A DNA stretch of 64,000 nt, from the NCBI GenBank assembly GCA_025055795.1, contig JANWVV010000006.1, positions 1 to 64,000 of the forward strand, given 5' to 3'. The translations under genes and the position numbers were made by a program. Numbering within the stretch: position 1 is the stretch's first letter; every line of letters begins with the position of its first letter. The notes under the pieces were generated by a model. That model was not told the DNA's origin. It did not search any database and was given only the letters and a program-made list of their open reading frames with translations. The stretch is from Gemmataceae bacterium (lineage in GTDB: Bacteria; Planctomycetota; Planctomycetia; Gemmatales; Gemmataceae). Below are positions 46,761 through 57,352 of the stretch, in pieces.

Positions 46761-48038
46761 TCAGGTAATCAAACTGGTAAAGGGATTGGCCTTCTCCACA
46801 ATTCGGATGGGGCGACCGGTGGGTGTTTCGTTCTGACGGGTATGGTCAATCCCGAGCAGTTCGCAAATAGTGGCGAGGAAATCCTGAGCCGTAACAGGCC
46901 GGTCGATCACCGTAGCTCCTTCTTTATCAGTTTTACCAACGGTACCTCCGGCGCGAATACCTCCGCCCCACATCACGGTGCTCCAGGCGCGTGGATAATG
47001 ATCCCGTCCCGGGTTGGGGCCACGATTATTAATGTGCGGTGTACGGCCAAACTCGCCCATCCAAACCACAAGCGTAGTATCGAGCAAGCCCCGCTCTTGC
47101 AAATCGGTGATCAGAGCGGCAATGGGTGTGTCGATCTGGGCCGAAAGGGCTTTGACCCGCTCAAAATTGTTCTGATGGGTGTCCCATCCACCTAGCGTAA
47201 CCTCGACAAAGGGAACACCAACTTCCACAAGGCGACGGGCCATCAGGACGCCATCAGCGAACCGTCCCGAGCCGTATCTGCTGCGGCTACTTGGTGGTTC
47301 CGCACTCAGGTCAAACGCTTTGGCCTGCCGCGATGACATCAGTTGAAAGGCCCGCTGGTAGGTGGTATGGTGGTCGCGGATGATATCCGCATCGTATTCG
47401 CGGTAAAAGGCCCGTTCCATCCGTTCAAGCAAACCAAGACGACGCTGGAGCTGTTGGGTGGACACGGCCGCTTTCAAATCCTCGACGCCACGGTTCGGAT
47501 CGGTGATCAACAGGGGTTGATGCCGAGGACCGAGAAAACCAGCACCGTAACTTCGGCTATTGATGGCCACGTAGTTGGGCATCGGGCTGTCTGGGTCACC
47601 GATCTCCTTCGATACGATGGCACCGAGCGAGGGGTGGATGATTCCCCCCTGTCCTTCACGATAGCCGGTGTGCATGTAGTATTTGGCTCGCGGGTGGGCA
47701 CCCTCTGGTGTGGTCATGCCACGCACAATCACCCCTTTGTCGAGAGTCTGGGCAATTTTGGGCAAATGTTCGCTGATGTACACTCCTGGCACTTTAGTGG
47801 CGATAGGCTTGAATTCACCAGCTCCTTTACTGTCCGGCTTTGGATCAAAGGTATCCTTGTGGCTGGGTCCACCATCCATCCATAGCAGGATGCAGGCACG
47901 GGCCTTACCTTTGCCTCCTTGCGGAGCGGCATTGGCCAGCACAGGAAGCCAACCGGATAGCGTCGGGGCAAACACACCCGCGGCACTCAATCGCACAAAA
48001 TCCCGTCGGCTATACCACTTCATCATCCCGGGTAGCAT
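46761..48038 (-). CDS. DUF1501 protein, Tat-exported (second copy)
   Basis: Member of the same family as the gene at 28523 but clearly divergent. The Tat motif is YSRRDFVRLSAAGV. Family segments are ACILLWMDGGPSHKDTFDPK, the PNYVAINSRSYGAGFLGP region and VVWMGEFGRTPHINNRGP, then GRDHYPRAWSTVMWGGG. The ATG at 48038 has GGAGA at correct spacing and is preferred to 48062. It follows the DUF1549/DUF1553 gene by under 100 bases, so the two form a transcription unit. Confidence 0.92.
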   Translation of the reverse strand: MLPGMMKWYSRRDFVRLSAAGVFAPTLSGWLPVLANAAPQGGKGKARACILLWMDGGPSHKDTFDPKPDSKGAGEFKPIATKVPGVYISEHLPKIAQTLDKGVIVRGMTTPEGAHPRAKYYMHTGYREGQGGIIHPSLGAIVSKEIGDPDSPMPNYVAINSRSYGAGFLGPRHQPLLITDPNRGVEDLKAAVSTQQLQRRLGLLERMERAFYREYDADIIRDHHTTYQRAFQLMSSRQAKAFDLSAEPPSSRSRYGSGRFADGVLMARRLVEVGVPFVEVTLGGWDTHQNNFERVKALSAQIDTPIAALITDLQERGLLDTTLVVWMGEFGRTPHINNRGPNPGRDHYPRAWSTVMWGGGIRAGGTVGKTDKEGATVIDRPVTAQDFLATICELLGIDHTRQNETPTGRPIRIVEKANPFTSLIT

Positions 48039-48136
48039 ACTGGTTTCTCCATTCAAACTCATTTTTAGTTAAGCATGGTCTATTGATCCGCCCGCGAAGA
48101 TAGCTCACTGCTCCTCTCTCCCCTGCCCCCGTTGTC

Positions 48137-49852
48137 TCAACGGACCATGGTAAACTCACTGCTATTAAGCAACGCCCACAGAATGTCGCTATAGGCGGTG
48201 GCCGGGTCGCCATTCATCCGGACGTAGGCAGTCAAGTCATTCAACTCGGTAGCAGTGGGGCGTCGACTGAGAGTAGCCAGATAAAGGCGTTCGATAGCCA
48301 CGGCTGGTGGGGTAGCCATAGATCCAACCAGGCTGCGAACCAGAGCCGGATTGTTCGTCAAAGAAGCGTTCATAAGGCGGAGGGCCTGAGGAATACCCGC
48401 CTCGTAACTAGTGATGCTAGGTTGTTCCGCACCGGCAAGGAAAAAGTTCACGAACTGGGCACGGGCATTCTGCCCCCCCAAGCGACCGGCTGCTTTTTTG
48501 GCAGCCTTACCCGCAGCACCGCTTGCAGCGGCACGACCAACCACTTGGGCTAGTGAATCGTACAGTTGCTCTGGCGTCATTACCTTCACGCGCATGTGGC
48601 TATACAGTGTTTCATCTTGCTTGTTCTCGGGCAAGGGCCGGCTGGTACGCTGATAGGCCTGGCTTAGACAGATGGCCTTCAACAGATATTTCTGATCAAA
48701 GCCTCCGACAGTAGCCATATGACGAGCCAGTGCGTCGAGCAGTTCCGGATGTGTTGGCACGTTTTCTTCAAGCATGTCATCGACGGGCATCACCAGGCCA
48801 CGGGCAAATAAGTGGGCCCAAAGCCGATTGACCATAGCACGAGCGAAAAAGGGATTATCCGGGGCGGTCATCCAGCGGGCCAGTACAGGTCGATACGGCT
48901 CTGTGGGGTGCACTTTGGCCTCTGGGCCCCCAAGAAACGTCGGGGCTACTATCTTGGTAGCTTCGGGGAAAAAGTCTTTCTGCTTGCTGCGACTGGGAAG
49001 TTCCCGTACTCCGGGCGCCGGAGCATCGGGCACTTGCTTCGGATTTTTCGGATTATCTGCTCGTACCTTCGAATAAAAAGCGGCAAATCCCCAGTATTCA
49101 ATCTGCTTCCAACTGGAGAAGGGATGGTTATGACACTGGGCACATTGCAGTTGCACTCCCAAGAAGTGCTGCGTGGTGGTATCTGTCAAACGGTCGATCG
49201 TACGATTGGCTAGGAAGTAGATTACTGCAGGGTTTTCATCGGCGGTGCCCGTGGCCGTAATCAGTTCGGTCACCAATTGGTTCCATGGGGTATTTTTGTT
49301 GAACTGTTCCGCTAGCCAGGCATGGAAGGGCTCCTTGGGCACAAACCGGTTTGCCGAATCGAAGGGAAACAGCTTAGCTGTCCAGATGTCGGCCATGCGA
49401 CGACCGTGGTTGGGATCGGCCAGAAGTTCGTCGATCAGCTTTTCCCGCTTGTTCGGGTCGGTGCTTTCCAGAAAAGCACGTGCCTTGTCCGCTGTGGGGA
49501 TTACACCGGTCAGGTCCAAATACACGCGACGCAGAAATTCAGCGTCGTCACTACGGGGTGAGGGCCGGATCTGGGCCTGGGCTAATCTGCGATCCACCTC
49601 GGCATCGATCAGACGGGCCAAAGCGGCGGGATCCTTGACAGTAGGGGCCGGCACCACCGTCGGCAATGGCTGTGCCGGTGCCGCTGGAGGTGTGGGATCC
49701 TTCACGTGCAAGACCGTCTCGGCTACCTCCTTCTTATTAGCTTTCTTTGATTTCTTTTGTAACACTGCCTGGGCGCCGACCGGTTCCTGGCTCCCAAGCC
49801 AGACGACCAGACCGGCTATCAGTGCCGCTATTACCACCCCGCGATACCGCAT
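48137..49852 (-). CDS. DUF1549/DUF1553 protein
   Basis: About 571 residues. After a signal segment (VVIAALIAGLVVWLG) and a Lys/Pro-rich spacer comes DUF1549 (DDAEFLRRVYLDLTGVIPT; CAQCHNHPFSSW) and then DUF1553 (VLARWMTAPDNPFFARAMVNR). Unlike the gene at 30257 it lacks the N-terminal PSD1 heme domain, so it carries only one CxxCH. The ATG at 49852, with GAGGTGA upstream, is preferred to the GTG at 49861. First gene of the pair with DUF1501. Confidence 0.92.
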   Translation of the reverse strand: MRYRGVVIAALIAGLVVWLGSQEPVGAQAVLQKKSKKANKKEVAETVLHVKDPTPPAAPAQPLPTVVPAPTVKDPAALARLIDAEVDRRLAQAQIRPSPRSDDAEFLRRVYLDLTGVIPTADKARAFLESTDPNKREKLIDELLADPNHGRRMADIWTAKLFPFDSANRFVPKEPFHAWLAEQFNKNTPWNQLVTELITATGTADENPAVIYFLANRTIDRLTDTTTQHFLGVQLQCAQCHNHPFSSWKQIEYWGFAAFYSKVRADNPKNPKQVPDAPAPGVRELPSRSKQKDFFPEATKIVAPTFLGGPEAKVHPTEPYRPVLARWMTAPDNPFFARAMVNRLWAHLFARGLVMPVDDMLEENVPTHPELLDALARHMATVGGFDQKYLLKAICLSQAYQRTSRPLPENKQDETLYSHMRVKVMTPEQLYDSLAQVVGRAAASGAAGKAAKKAAGRLGGQNARAQFVNFFLAGAEQPSITSYEAGIPQALRLMNASLTNNPALVRSLVGSMATPPAVAIERLYLATLSRRPTATELNDLTAYVRMNGDPATAYSDILWALLNSSEFTMVR

Positions 49853-50267
49853 AATCTTCACCTCTGTCCGGCAGTTCCCCAGCTAAGATTTATCCTTTCG
49901 CCCATGTCACGGAACTTCATGTGTGAACACTGACAAACTTCCGGCACGCTATCATTCGGTGCGTTCGCTCCCCGGTTGACGCATTAATCCAGCTTCTGAC
50001 ATTCTAACCCCATCTCTACTGTGCTGGTTCCGCCATTATGGTATTGTTTCACACTCCCCGCTCTAGCTGATTGCTCACGCCTTCTCACCGGGAATATTCG
50101 TAATTACTGGCATCCCAACTACTTCAGCTTAGGAGTAAGAGTTGGTTTTTTCACTCGTGCTGTGCGGCTTCGACTAGTTCAGCCCCGACACCGTTCGTAC
50201 AATAGTTTGAACCACCAGAGGGGCACAATCTCTACAACCTTCAGGCAGGTCTAGGAAAAAACACGGC
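49853..50267. other. intergenic region between divergent genes
   Basis: 415 bases without a supported gene. It must contain the promoter of the DUF1549/DUF1553-DUF1501 unit and that of the gene at 50268. No clear motif was recognised. Confidence 0.4.
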
Positions 50268-50741
50268 ATGCGTGCGATTGCATTAGGAGTTGCAACAGCA
50301 GCGTTTGTTGGCTGGCTAGGCTGGTTAACTTATGCAGCTTTGACCAAGGAGCGTGGCCCGATTTTATCCCGCAGTCTGATCGCCGTGGCCACCCATCCCG
50401 TGGTGGCTGAGCTAAGGGAGGATGCCACAGTCGCTGGGGCACCCGCTACGGAAGTTGTTGTGCATCAAGCACTAAGTGATCGGGGCCCACCACCAGAAAG
50501 CCGGATCGAGGTGGTTAATCTGCCACGGGCCCGTTTGTGGGACGGCCCGGGTGAATACCTCCTGCTGTTAGTACCAGTACCAGCCACCGAGGGAATGGCC
50601 CCTGCGGGGAGTTCTCCTCGCTACCGCTTGGTCAGCCAGCCCCGTTCCGCCGGCTACGATCCCTATGACCCGCCCCCCGTGATTTATCGCTGGAACGAAT
50701 CACTCCGCCGTCAGTGGCAGGCCCTGTTTTCCCCTCCCTAA
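50268..50741 (+). CDS. single-pass membrane or secreted protein, unknown function
   Basis: 157 residues with one N-terminal hydrophobic helix (about 3-26, ALGVATAAFVGWLGWLTYAAL). A polar, proline-rich extracytoplasmic part follows. It contains EVVNLPRARLWDGPGEYLLL, which reads like a beta-sandwich edge, and ends IYRWNESLRRQWQALF. No family recognised. Codon use matches neighbouring genes. It stands alone before tRNA-Thr and the AT-rich tract. Confidence 0.65.
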   Translation: MRAIALGVATAAFVGWLGWLTYAALTKERGPILSRSLIAVATHPVVAELREDATVAGAPATEVVVHQALSDRGPPPESRIEVVNLPRARLWDGPGEYLLLLVPVPATEGMAPAGSSPRYRLVSQPRSAGYDPYDPPPVIYRWNESLRRQWQALFSPP

Positions 50742-51276
50742 AGACAACAGCGGGAAATCCCCAACAATCCGTCTAGCAAAGATTGATAATCAGCAGCCTA
50801 AGGGGATTGCTGCAGTAGACACCTGACAAACGGTTGCCGAGCTAGTTCGGTGTTACGGGAGCTGTGTTCAGGCGGCTATCGTAACACTCAGCGTGTATCG
50901 AACGCAAGCAGAAGCAGAACTCTCGGTCATGTTTGGGGTGACAGAAACGATTGCGTTTGTTCGTATCATCACGCCAGATTTCAGGTTCGATAATGAATGG
51001 ATGTTAAATCAGACAAATCACGGCAGAGGTACTGACGCCGCTATGCCCTTGCATTAAGATAAGAAGTACGCTCCCTGAGAAATGTCTGATGCGGGCGTTG
51101 ATTAGGACGCTGTAGAATGCGTTAACGTCGGTCATAACTGTTTCTATTAATGAGCAGGAGCTAACAATTATCACTCCGTGTTAGTATGGCAAAGTGATCC
51201 AGGCACCTACTGGCGATCAGAATAGGTTAGGGAAATCGCGATAGGAGCTAGTAGTAATTCAACATATGGATTGTTG
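50742..51276. other. intergenic region upstream of tRNA-Thr
   Basis: 535 bases without a supported gene. Base composition is still close to the main genome; the strongly AT-rich tract begins after the tRNA. Confidence 0.45.
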
Positions 51277-51349
51277 GCTCGCGTAGCTCAATTGGCAGAG
51301 CAGCGGTTTTGTAAACCGCAGGTTGTGGGTTCGAGTCCCACCGCGAGCT
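51277..51349 (+). tRNA. tRNA-Thr (anticodon TGT)
   Basis: A 73-base cloverleaf. Acceptor GCTCGCG / CGCGAGC pairs perfectly. The D-arm has AGCTCAATTGGCAGAGC, and anticodon stem GCGGT/ACCGC holds loop TTTGTAA with anticodon TGT. The T-arm has GTGGG-TTCGAGT-CCCAC. Discriminator T; CCA is not encoded. It marks the left edge of the AT-rich tract. Confidence 0.95.
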
Positions 51350-53015
51350 CTTGAGAAAGTTGTAGCAAGTGTTATACAAACATAAGTATGTTCCAAGTTC
51401 AGACAGCAAATGAACGGCTAGGGAAAACAAGTACCGATTCATGTTCTGCTTCTGGCCTTGGAGTCTGCTTATGGTCAACCATTAGATGAATACCCTATTC
51501 CAGGCAGTGAACGCCAGACTGTCGGCCAACCCAACCACCCCTTGAGAAATATCGATACGTGAGTAGAGGCTGAACTGACAATAATGACATGTTATGACAG
51601 TTACTGTCGTCCTGTTCTGTTAATCTTAAGTATGAAGATTTCTGGCATCTCATCTCATGAGAATTATATTGCTGAGATAGAATTATCCAATTATATACAA
51701 TATTTATGATATGTATAAAATTTAAGTCATAATTCCATTCTCATTATTTATGGTCATGGTGAATAGTTAAGCAATAAATATAACATAATATCGTTTATTC
51801 CATATATCAATACATATTTTCCGGTATTGAATAAAAATATATAAGTAGTTATAGTTTAGTAAAATATAAACTCGGCTAATTTGCGCAATAGTTCACATAC
51901 CTATACCAATTAGGAATGGATACAGATCTAGGAGAGCCATGGTCGGTCTATACCCCTCGTGATATTGAGCCAAAGAAACTTTTCAATCAATATTTATTTA
52001 GTATTTTAGAGTATTATAGAGATAACTTATATTATCTGTCATAGATCGTCAATTCAATCATTGTATCATTAGCGATTAGACTAAGAATGTGGTCTATTGA
52101 CGAAATTATAGCATGAATTATTTATAATCATTTGTACTGATCGTTTCGGTCAATCATTGTAGGCTCAATCCAAACAGGTGGTTGGCCTCATGGGCCTCGT
52201 CTAGCCCAACCTCTTGCACGAAACAGCACAATACTGACATAAATCGGGCTGAATTGCTCAGGCACAAAAGCCAAACAGACAAATGGCCCTCAGGGTCTTC
52301 CCTGCTTTGCTTGCAGAAATGAGAAATCACATGGCAGGCACAATTGCTTGCGTGATTTGCTTAGAATTTAAGCTTAACTGATGCATTGCTTACCGTGCTT
52401 GTTCTAATTCGCATGCACTTATGAATCAGTGAACAATCTAGGTATTACACTAATAACCTTATTATGATTTAGATTAAATCGTTGAATTACCTCCAGTATT
52501 GTTACAAACTTGCTTTTTCAATTATGGTTTGGATCGCCTATGTGGCAAATAGTGCAACTTGGTTACAAGTCAGAGAAAATTTAGTAATAGCTTGTGCAAA
52601 CTTTTCTGATTTACCTTGTACAATCAAGCTTTGTATACCTTTGCGATTGCCTGCCTAGATAGGTCATTATTCACTCTAAAAAATAAGAATATTTATTTGA
52701 ATGATTGGCACGGCTCGAATTAAGTGGAGTAGATGCATAAACGAAAACTCGTAGTTCAGCCAAGCTATAGCTAATTGCAAAGTTTGCTGTTGTGTGTCCT
52801 TGGTGATCTTGACGGTACGTCCTTGAAACGGTCCTGAAAGGGCTGCAATAAATTTTTTTAGCTCGCGTAACTAAACGCACCAATGCCTGCAATGTGGCCT
52901 CGCTAGTCGACTCCTCGCTCGTAAATACTTGTGCTATCTGCCGACCAATTCCTCTCATGAGTCGTAGCCTGTCGATTTAAAGCAAGTACTTGGCCAAAGC
53001 TCTCCGTCGCCAGGT
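51350..53015. other. AT-rich tract with coding remnants
   Basis: About 1.7 kb with many runs of A and T and no intact gene. Fragments read like decayed protein on the minus strand: around 52141-52250 an EQFSPIYVSI frame is followed, after a frameshift, by VQEVGLDEAHEANHLFGL. At 52671-52958 a frame with SEATLQALVRLVTRAKK could be a repeat remnant from the end of the NACHT gene. None can be named. Confidence 0.45.
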
Positions 53016-54333
53016 TCATATAGCACCCAATGCCTTGACTTGTTCCTCGTAGCTAGCTTTAGAGAGATTGAACTTGCGAATACGAATAGTGACCGCTTCA
53101 ATATTTTCGACTCGAGGTTGAACACAACTCGTGACACAAACCGTTGTAACACTCGGGAATCTCCCGAAGTACGCGGTCATATAAAGCGTGGAGAGATTCC
53201 AGTAACCCGTACAGCGTGGGATTAGTCCATACCTATGAGGTTTGCCCATTAAGTTTCGTAACACAGCCTCGTCTTTCGTGTAATACTGTTTCGAGCCCTG
53301 AGCAGCAAAGTGTTCCTAGTACATTTCGTGGGAGAAGACTAGCTCTTCACCGCTGTCCGTTAGCAGATTGGCTATCGCCAACTTCCCGGATAAACTTGGC
53401 TGAGTCCAATAAAAAGCCATTTTCTTGGCACCTCTGACGGAGGATGTGCCAAGCGAATGTGCGGGTAAAGCTAGTGCAACCGCTTAAACGGGTCTATTAG
53501 GCTAATTAGTTTAGCAAGTCGAGTTGCACATCGCAGGGAGCTTGCAGACACTTGTTCTCTTCGCGTTTGAGAATATGTTCAGTAAATAACCTTAATAATT
53601 GACTGCTATTCTTAGGCAGTCCACCTTTGCTCTCAATTCCAGTTGAATAAGCAACCAGAGTTGTAACAGGTTGCACACCTATTCCCAAAGTGCCCTGAGC
53701 TTTTTAAGTGTGTGGTAGAAGGGCTGACCTTCACACTGTCCAGTCGGAGCGAAATGGCATGTGATGAACTCTAGATTTTGTCTTCGGTTGAATAGTCCAG
53801 ACTGAATATTGGCAATCGAAAACGCTCCAGAGCCAAATCCATACAGCAAGTGAGAAATAAAGGCACATCTGGGTATTCGCTAGACAGAGCCTCAATATCT
53901 CGAAAACATCGCTCCTGCAAGTCGGCCCGGGCCTTATTCAAACCGTCCAGCAACACATACCACTTCTGAGGATGGAGCTGTTGTGCCAAGGCATGCTCTT
54001 GTTCTTGACAAGCCTGACATAATGATTGTTTCAAGTCACCTCGTTAATATCGTAGCTCCACATAAAAAGGCAAATGCTCGAACTTCCGCGGGTCGTTCTG
54101 AAACTGTTACGCCTTTTCAAAGGTGAAGTACTCTAGCGGCGTCGTCTTACCTGCGCCAGCGTCTGCGGCTAGGATAAGGCGCTTTACCTCTCGAAATAAG
54201 TCGTGAACAGGATCGTACCCAGAGATGCCACCAAGTTGAGGAGGTTCCATTTGCTCATCAACGGATACGACACCTTCCTCGCTTGAGGATATTACATCAT
54301 CAGAACTTTCTGTTGGTTTGTCAGTGGCTCCGT
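53016..54333 (-). pseudogene. degraded NACHT (STAND) NTPase gene
   Basis: The minus strand encodes the ordered motifs of a NACHT ATPase, broken by stops and frame changes. Walker A ADAGAGKTT lies at about 54140-54160, Walker B WYVLLDGLNKA near 53930-53962, then VPLFLTCCMDLALERF. The next part, in another frame, is VQPVTTLVAYSTG, then GGLPKNSSQLLRLFTEHIL (about 53560-53690). The winged-helix end, in a third frame, is FSHEMY-stop-EHFAA (53301-53336), which matches the FxHxxxQEYFAA motif. In-frame stops are at 54107-54109, 54044-54046 and 53771-53773. Such proteins often act in antiphage defence or signalling. The gene is clearly inactive as read; sequencing error alone would not explain so many lesions. 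Confidence 0.75.
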
Positions 54334-56218
54334 ATAAACGAGTTTAAGGGTATTTCCCCAGCGGTGAGTTGTATAAGCATGTCTTCTTGGAAAAGTTCGC
54401 CAGCTTCCAGCACTAACCATCGGCGCATATGTTACTTTCAACGTTGCCATACACTTTGAAAATACTCCCGTCGCGGCCCAATAAAAAGTACACTTCAAAG
54501 TACACCTCCTAGTTCGTGAGCATACTCGTCTATGGCCCACTGCATGCACGACAACAGGTCTATTAGAGCTAGCACCAAGTCCCTAAGTGGTGAATTGACC
54601 AATTCCTTTTGTTTGATGAACCGTGAGCGATCTCATTTTGCAAATGCCACAAATTTGCACAGACCTGAGCAATACGCCTCGGTGCTAGCCAGAAACTGAA
54701 ACCCAATTCTCCACCAAATCATGTAAGGTGGGATGATAAACAGGTTTAATCCAAACTAGAGGCGGCCGGTGTAATCTAGTCAAACGTTCGGGGTCGCAAC
54801 TTGCCAATAATAGATGTCTTAAATAGGGCTGAATTGTAGCAAACAAACGGTCAGGGACTACAAAACGTCGACGGCTCTTGCTTAAAAAACCTACGATGCC
54901 TCGTTGAAAATTTATGAAAGAGCTAGGTGGAGTTTTTCCGTCTAATGTGGGACTTAACAAGGTCTGTACAAACAGGGTAACGACAGTCTCGAGGCCGTGT
55001 GTCATCACATCTTCAACCAATCGGGGGGTGACACTCTCGCTGGATCATCTCACACAACACGCTCTCCAAGACTATTGTGCCGAGCATAAACTCGCCGCCT
55101 ATTACCTTAACTATCCGATCGCGTATACTCATCTGTTTATCGATTTAACGAAAGATCATCAAGGATATACTAGACATTTCTCAAAATATTAATTATATAT
55201 AGTATATTATCATATGATCTGATAACAATAGTATTTATAAAATTCCCAAATTTATAAAAATATATCATATTTATAATAACACATTAACTAAAGTAGTCTC
55301 ATAAGGCAATTTTTCTGATGGACAAGCACTGTATCACTGTCGTTTCGGCGGCGAACTGCAGGATCGAGGCACCCAATATGTAATGCGTTGTGAACTCACA
55401 AAATCAAGTCATAATTCATTTAGTATATGATATTAAGAATGTCTATAATACAGCTATTGAAGATAGTTACATTCCATTAGGACCAGAAATATGAGTAGGT
55501 TAAGAAATATGAATACAAAAGAATATGATTTACTGTAAACTATTCAAAATATCTAACAGCTTCATTTAGATGATAAAATTTTATTGAGTATGCAGTTGTC
55601 AAACTATAATGAGTGTTATTCATATCCGGCATTCTTTAATCCTCCAGACAGGGGCATGAGTGTCTCGGATTTAAACACGGTCATTTTACGCCTAACTCAG
55701 TAAAGTGGAGGAATTATTCCTTAGTCTACTATAAGATTACATATACTATAAACAATAATCTTGATATATTAATATCCCATCAAAATATATAAATTATTTT
55801 ATTAATATAGTAATAGTAATAAGTATATACTCGGTCCAACGATACAGAAAGCAATGCGGAATCGGACACTATGGGGATCTGGCACTACACGGCACGGTGC
55901 GATATATCGTACATCAACGTGTGAGTGTTGAAGCAGATGCGGCCAAAAAGTCTTAAGTAAGCCGTGTTTTAGATGAAAACCGTTTTGACTCCATTCTGCC
56001 TTATCGCTCACTCAGGCGAATTATGCCCTGGTTTCAGGTTAGTTATTGTTCTGACCATCGGCCCTTTCGCTTTACATCGGATGTAACGGTTCCAAGGATT
56101 ACGGGGACAAATTAGTCGTGCGGGTTGCACCTTGATGTCCAGACCGGATTGTAACGTTAGGCCCAGGATCATTACTCTAACTTCTGGGGAAGATATTCGC
56201 ATTGCACCGAGTGACACC
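54334..56218. other. AT-rich tract upstream of the NACHT remnant
   Basis: About 1.9 kb, AT-rich, with no intact gene. It includes the fragment at 54685-55020 and a minus-strand frame at 54292-54549 that may be upstream parts of the NACHT gene. From about 55200 to 55830 it is almost pure AT-rich spacer; normal composition returns from about 55830. Confidence 0.45.
54685..55020 (-). pseudogene. coding fragment upstream of the NACHT remnant, unknown
   Basis: A 111-codon open frame with protein-like composition (FQRGIVGFLSKSRRRFVVPD; TLHDLVENWVSV) on the same strand as, and upstream of, the NACHT remnant. It could be part of that gene's N-terminal effector region or a separate broken gene. No domain is recognised. 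Confidence 0.3.
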
Positions 56219-57352
56219 ATGACATTATTTGTGTGGCCAATAACCGTGGCAGCATTCGGGGGAATCGTGACGCTGACCACGGGCGGAATCGAATCACCTT
56301 CGGATGAAGCGTGCCGATCTGCTCCGTTCGGGTATCTTTACGCCCCCGCCTTCAGTTTACAGGTGGAATTGCGGCAACCTTTGAGCGTATACACGCCTCA
56401 GGCAGGCGACGTCCTGCTTATGAGCGATACCGATTGTTTCTGGACTCTGATGTACCGTTTCGCACTGACCGGTGCACCGGGTCATGCTGGGATCGTGGTT
56501 CCGCTTCCCGATGGTCGCCTAGGCCTACTGGAGGCCGGATACAACGAAACCTTGTGGACACGCATCACGCCCCTAGCCGAACGCTTACCCGAATACCCCG
56601 GTTTTATCTGGGTTCGCCAACGGCAGATGCCGCTGACGCTCGAACAGCAACAGCGACTGATGGAATTTGCCTTGGCCGCGGCTGATCTACCCTATGCTAC
56701 GGGACGGGTGCTTCTGCAGGTCACACCATTTCGCAGCCGGGGTCCTTTACGGACCTATGTGCTAGGCCGACCGCGCGGAGCCGGTCGGCGGTATCAGTGT
56801 GCCGAAGCGGTGATCGAGGCCTTGGTCTATGCCGGTGTCCGCGACGGCCGGACTGCCCGTCCCGCGGCAACCTATCCGCAAGACCTGTTCTACGACCGCT
56901 CGTGGAACCGCTATTTGGATCGGCATCCGCCCTTGGGACCCGACTGGAACCCTCCCGCCTTATGGACACCCATTCCTAGTGTTGCTCTCAAGGGCCGAAC
57001 ACGTAAGGCTCTGGCCGCTGCTGGCCTGTTGCCAATCGCATCGCTAACGTCTGAAAAGGCGGGTCAGCCGGATGCTCTCGGCCTGTCTCACCAGTCAGCA
57101 GGGACCAATTCAGCAACTGCCAGTGTCGTTCGAAGCTGCGGTAGCGACGGAAGCGGTGGCTGCGGCACTGCAGCGATCCGGACAAGCGGGGTCAACCAGC
57201 TCCAGCCAGGCACGGGCGTCGTGGAGCAGGCGAAGGCGCAGTTCGTCGTGCCTTTGCTCGGCGCGGAAGCGCCAGCGGTCGCACTCGTGGAGCAGCCGCT
57301 CAAGCGCCTGGGTCTGTTCGATCGTCCACCCCGCTTGGGTCGCCGCCGCTAG
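56219..57352 (+). CDS. permuted NlpC/P60 (YiiX-like) cysteine hydrolase
   Basis: A papain-like hydrolase of the circularly permuted NlpC/P60 type. The His comes first, in GAPGHAGIVVPLPDG, and the Cys later, in RRYQCAEAVIEALVYAGV. Family members cleave peptidoglycan peptides or other amides and lipids. A hydrophobic N-terminus (LFVWPITVAAFGGIVTL) after the ATG at 56219 suggests membrane anchoring or export; frames upstream to 56132 look non-conserved. The last about 80 codons, from 57110, run antisense to the BatD-like gene and are low in complexity, so the true conserved protein probably ends near 57060. Confidence 0.75.
   Translation: MTLFVWPITVAAFGGIVTLTTGGIESPSDEACRSAPFGYLYAPAFSLQVELRQPLSVYTPQAGDVLLMSDTDCFWTLMYRFALTGAPGHAGIVVPLPDGRLGLLEAGYNETLWTRITPLAERLPEYPGFIWVRQRQMPLTLEQQQRLMEFALAAADLPYATGRVLLQVTPFRSRGPLRTYVLGRPRGAGRRYQCAEAVIEALVYAGVRDGRTARPAATYPQDLFYDRSWNRYLDRHPPLGPDWNPPALWTPIPSVALKGRTRKALAAAGLLPIASLTSEKAGQPDALGLSHQSAGTNSATASVVRSCGSDGSGGCGTAAIRTSGVNQLQPGTGVVEQAKAQFVVPLLGAEAPAVALVEQPLKRLGLFDRPPRLGRRR

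Noticed and set aside
51916-52044. 42-codon ORF after tRNA-Thr (starts MDTDLGEPWSVY)
   Set aside because: Too short, no domain, and the AGGA is too close to the ATG; at best a remnant.
51277-56200. Integrative element with att sites at tRNA-Thr
   Set aside because: No repeat of the tRNA 3' end and no integrase or recombinase found in the tract; kept only as an inference about composition.
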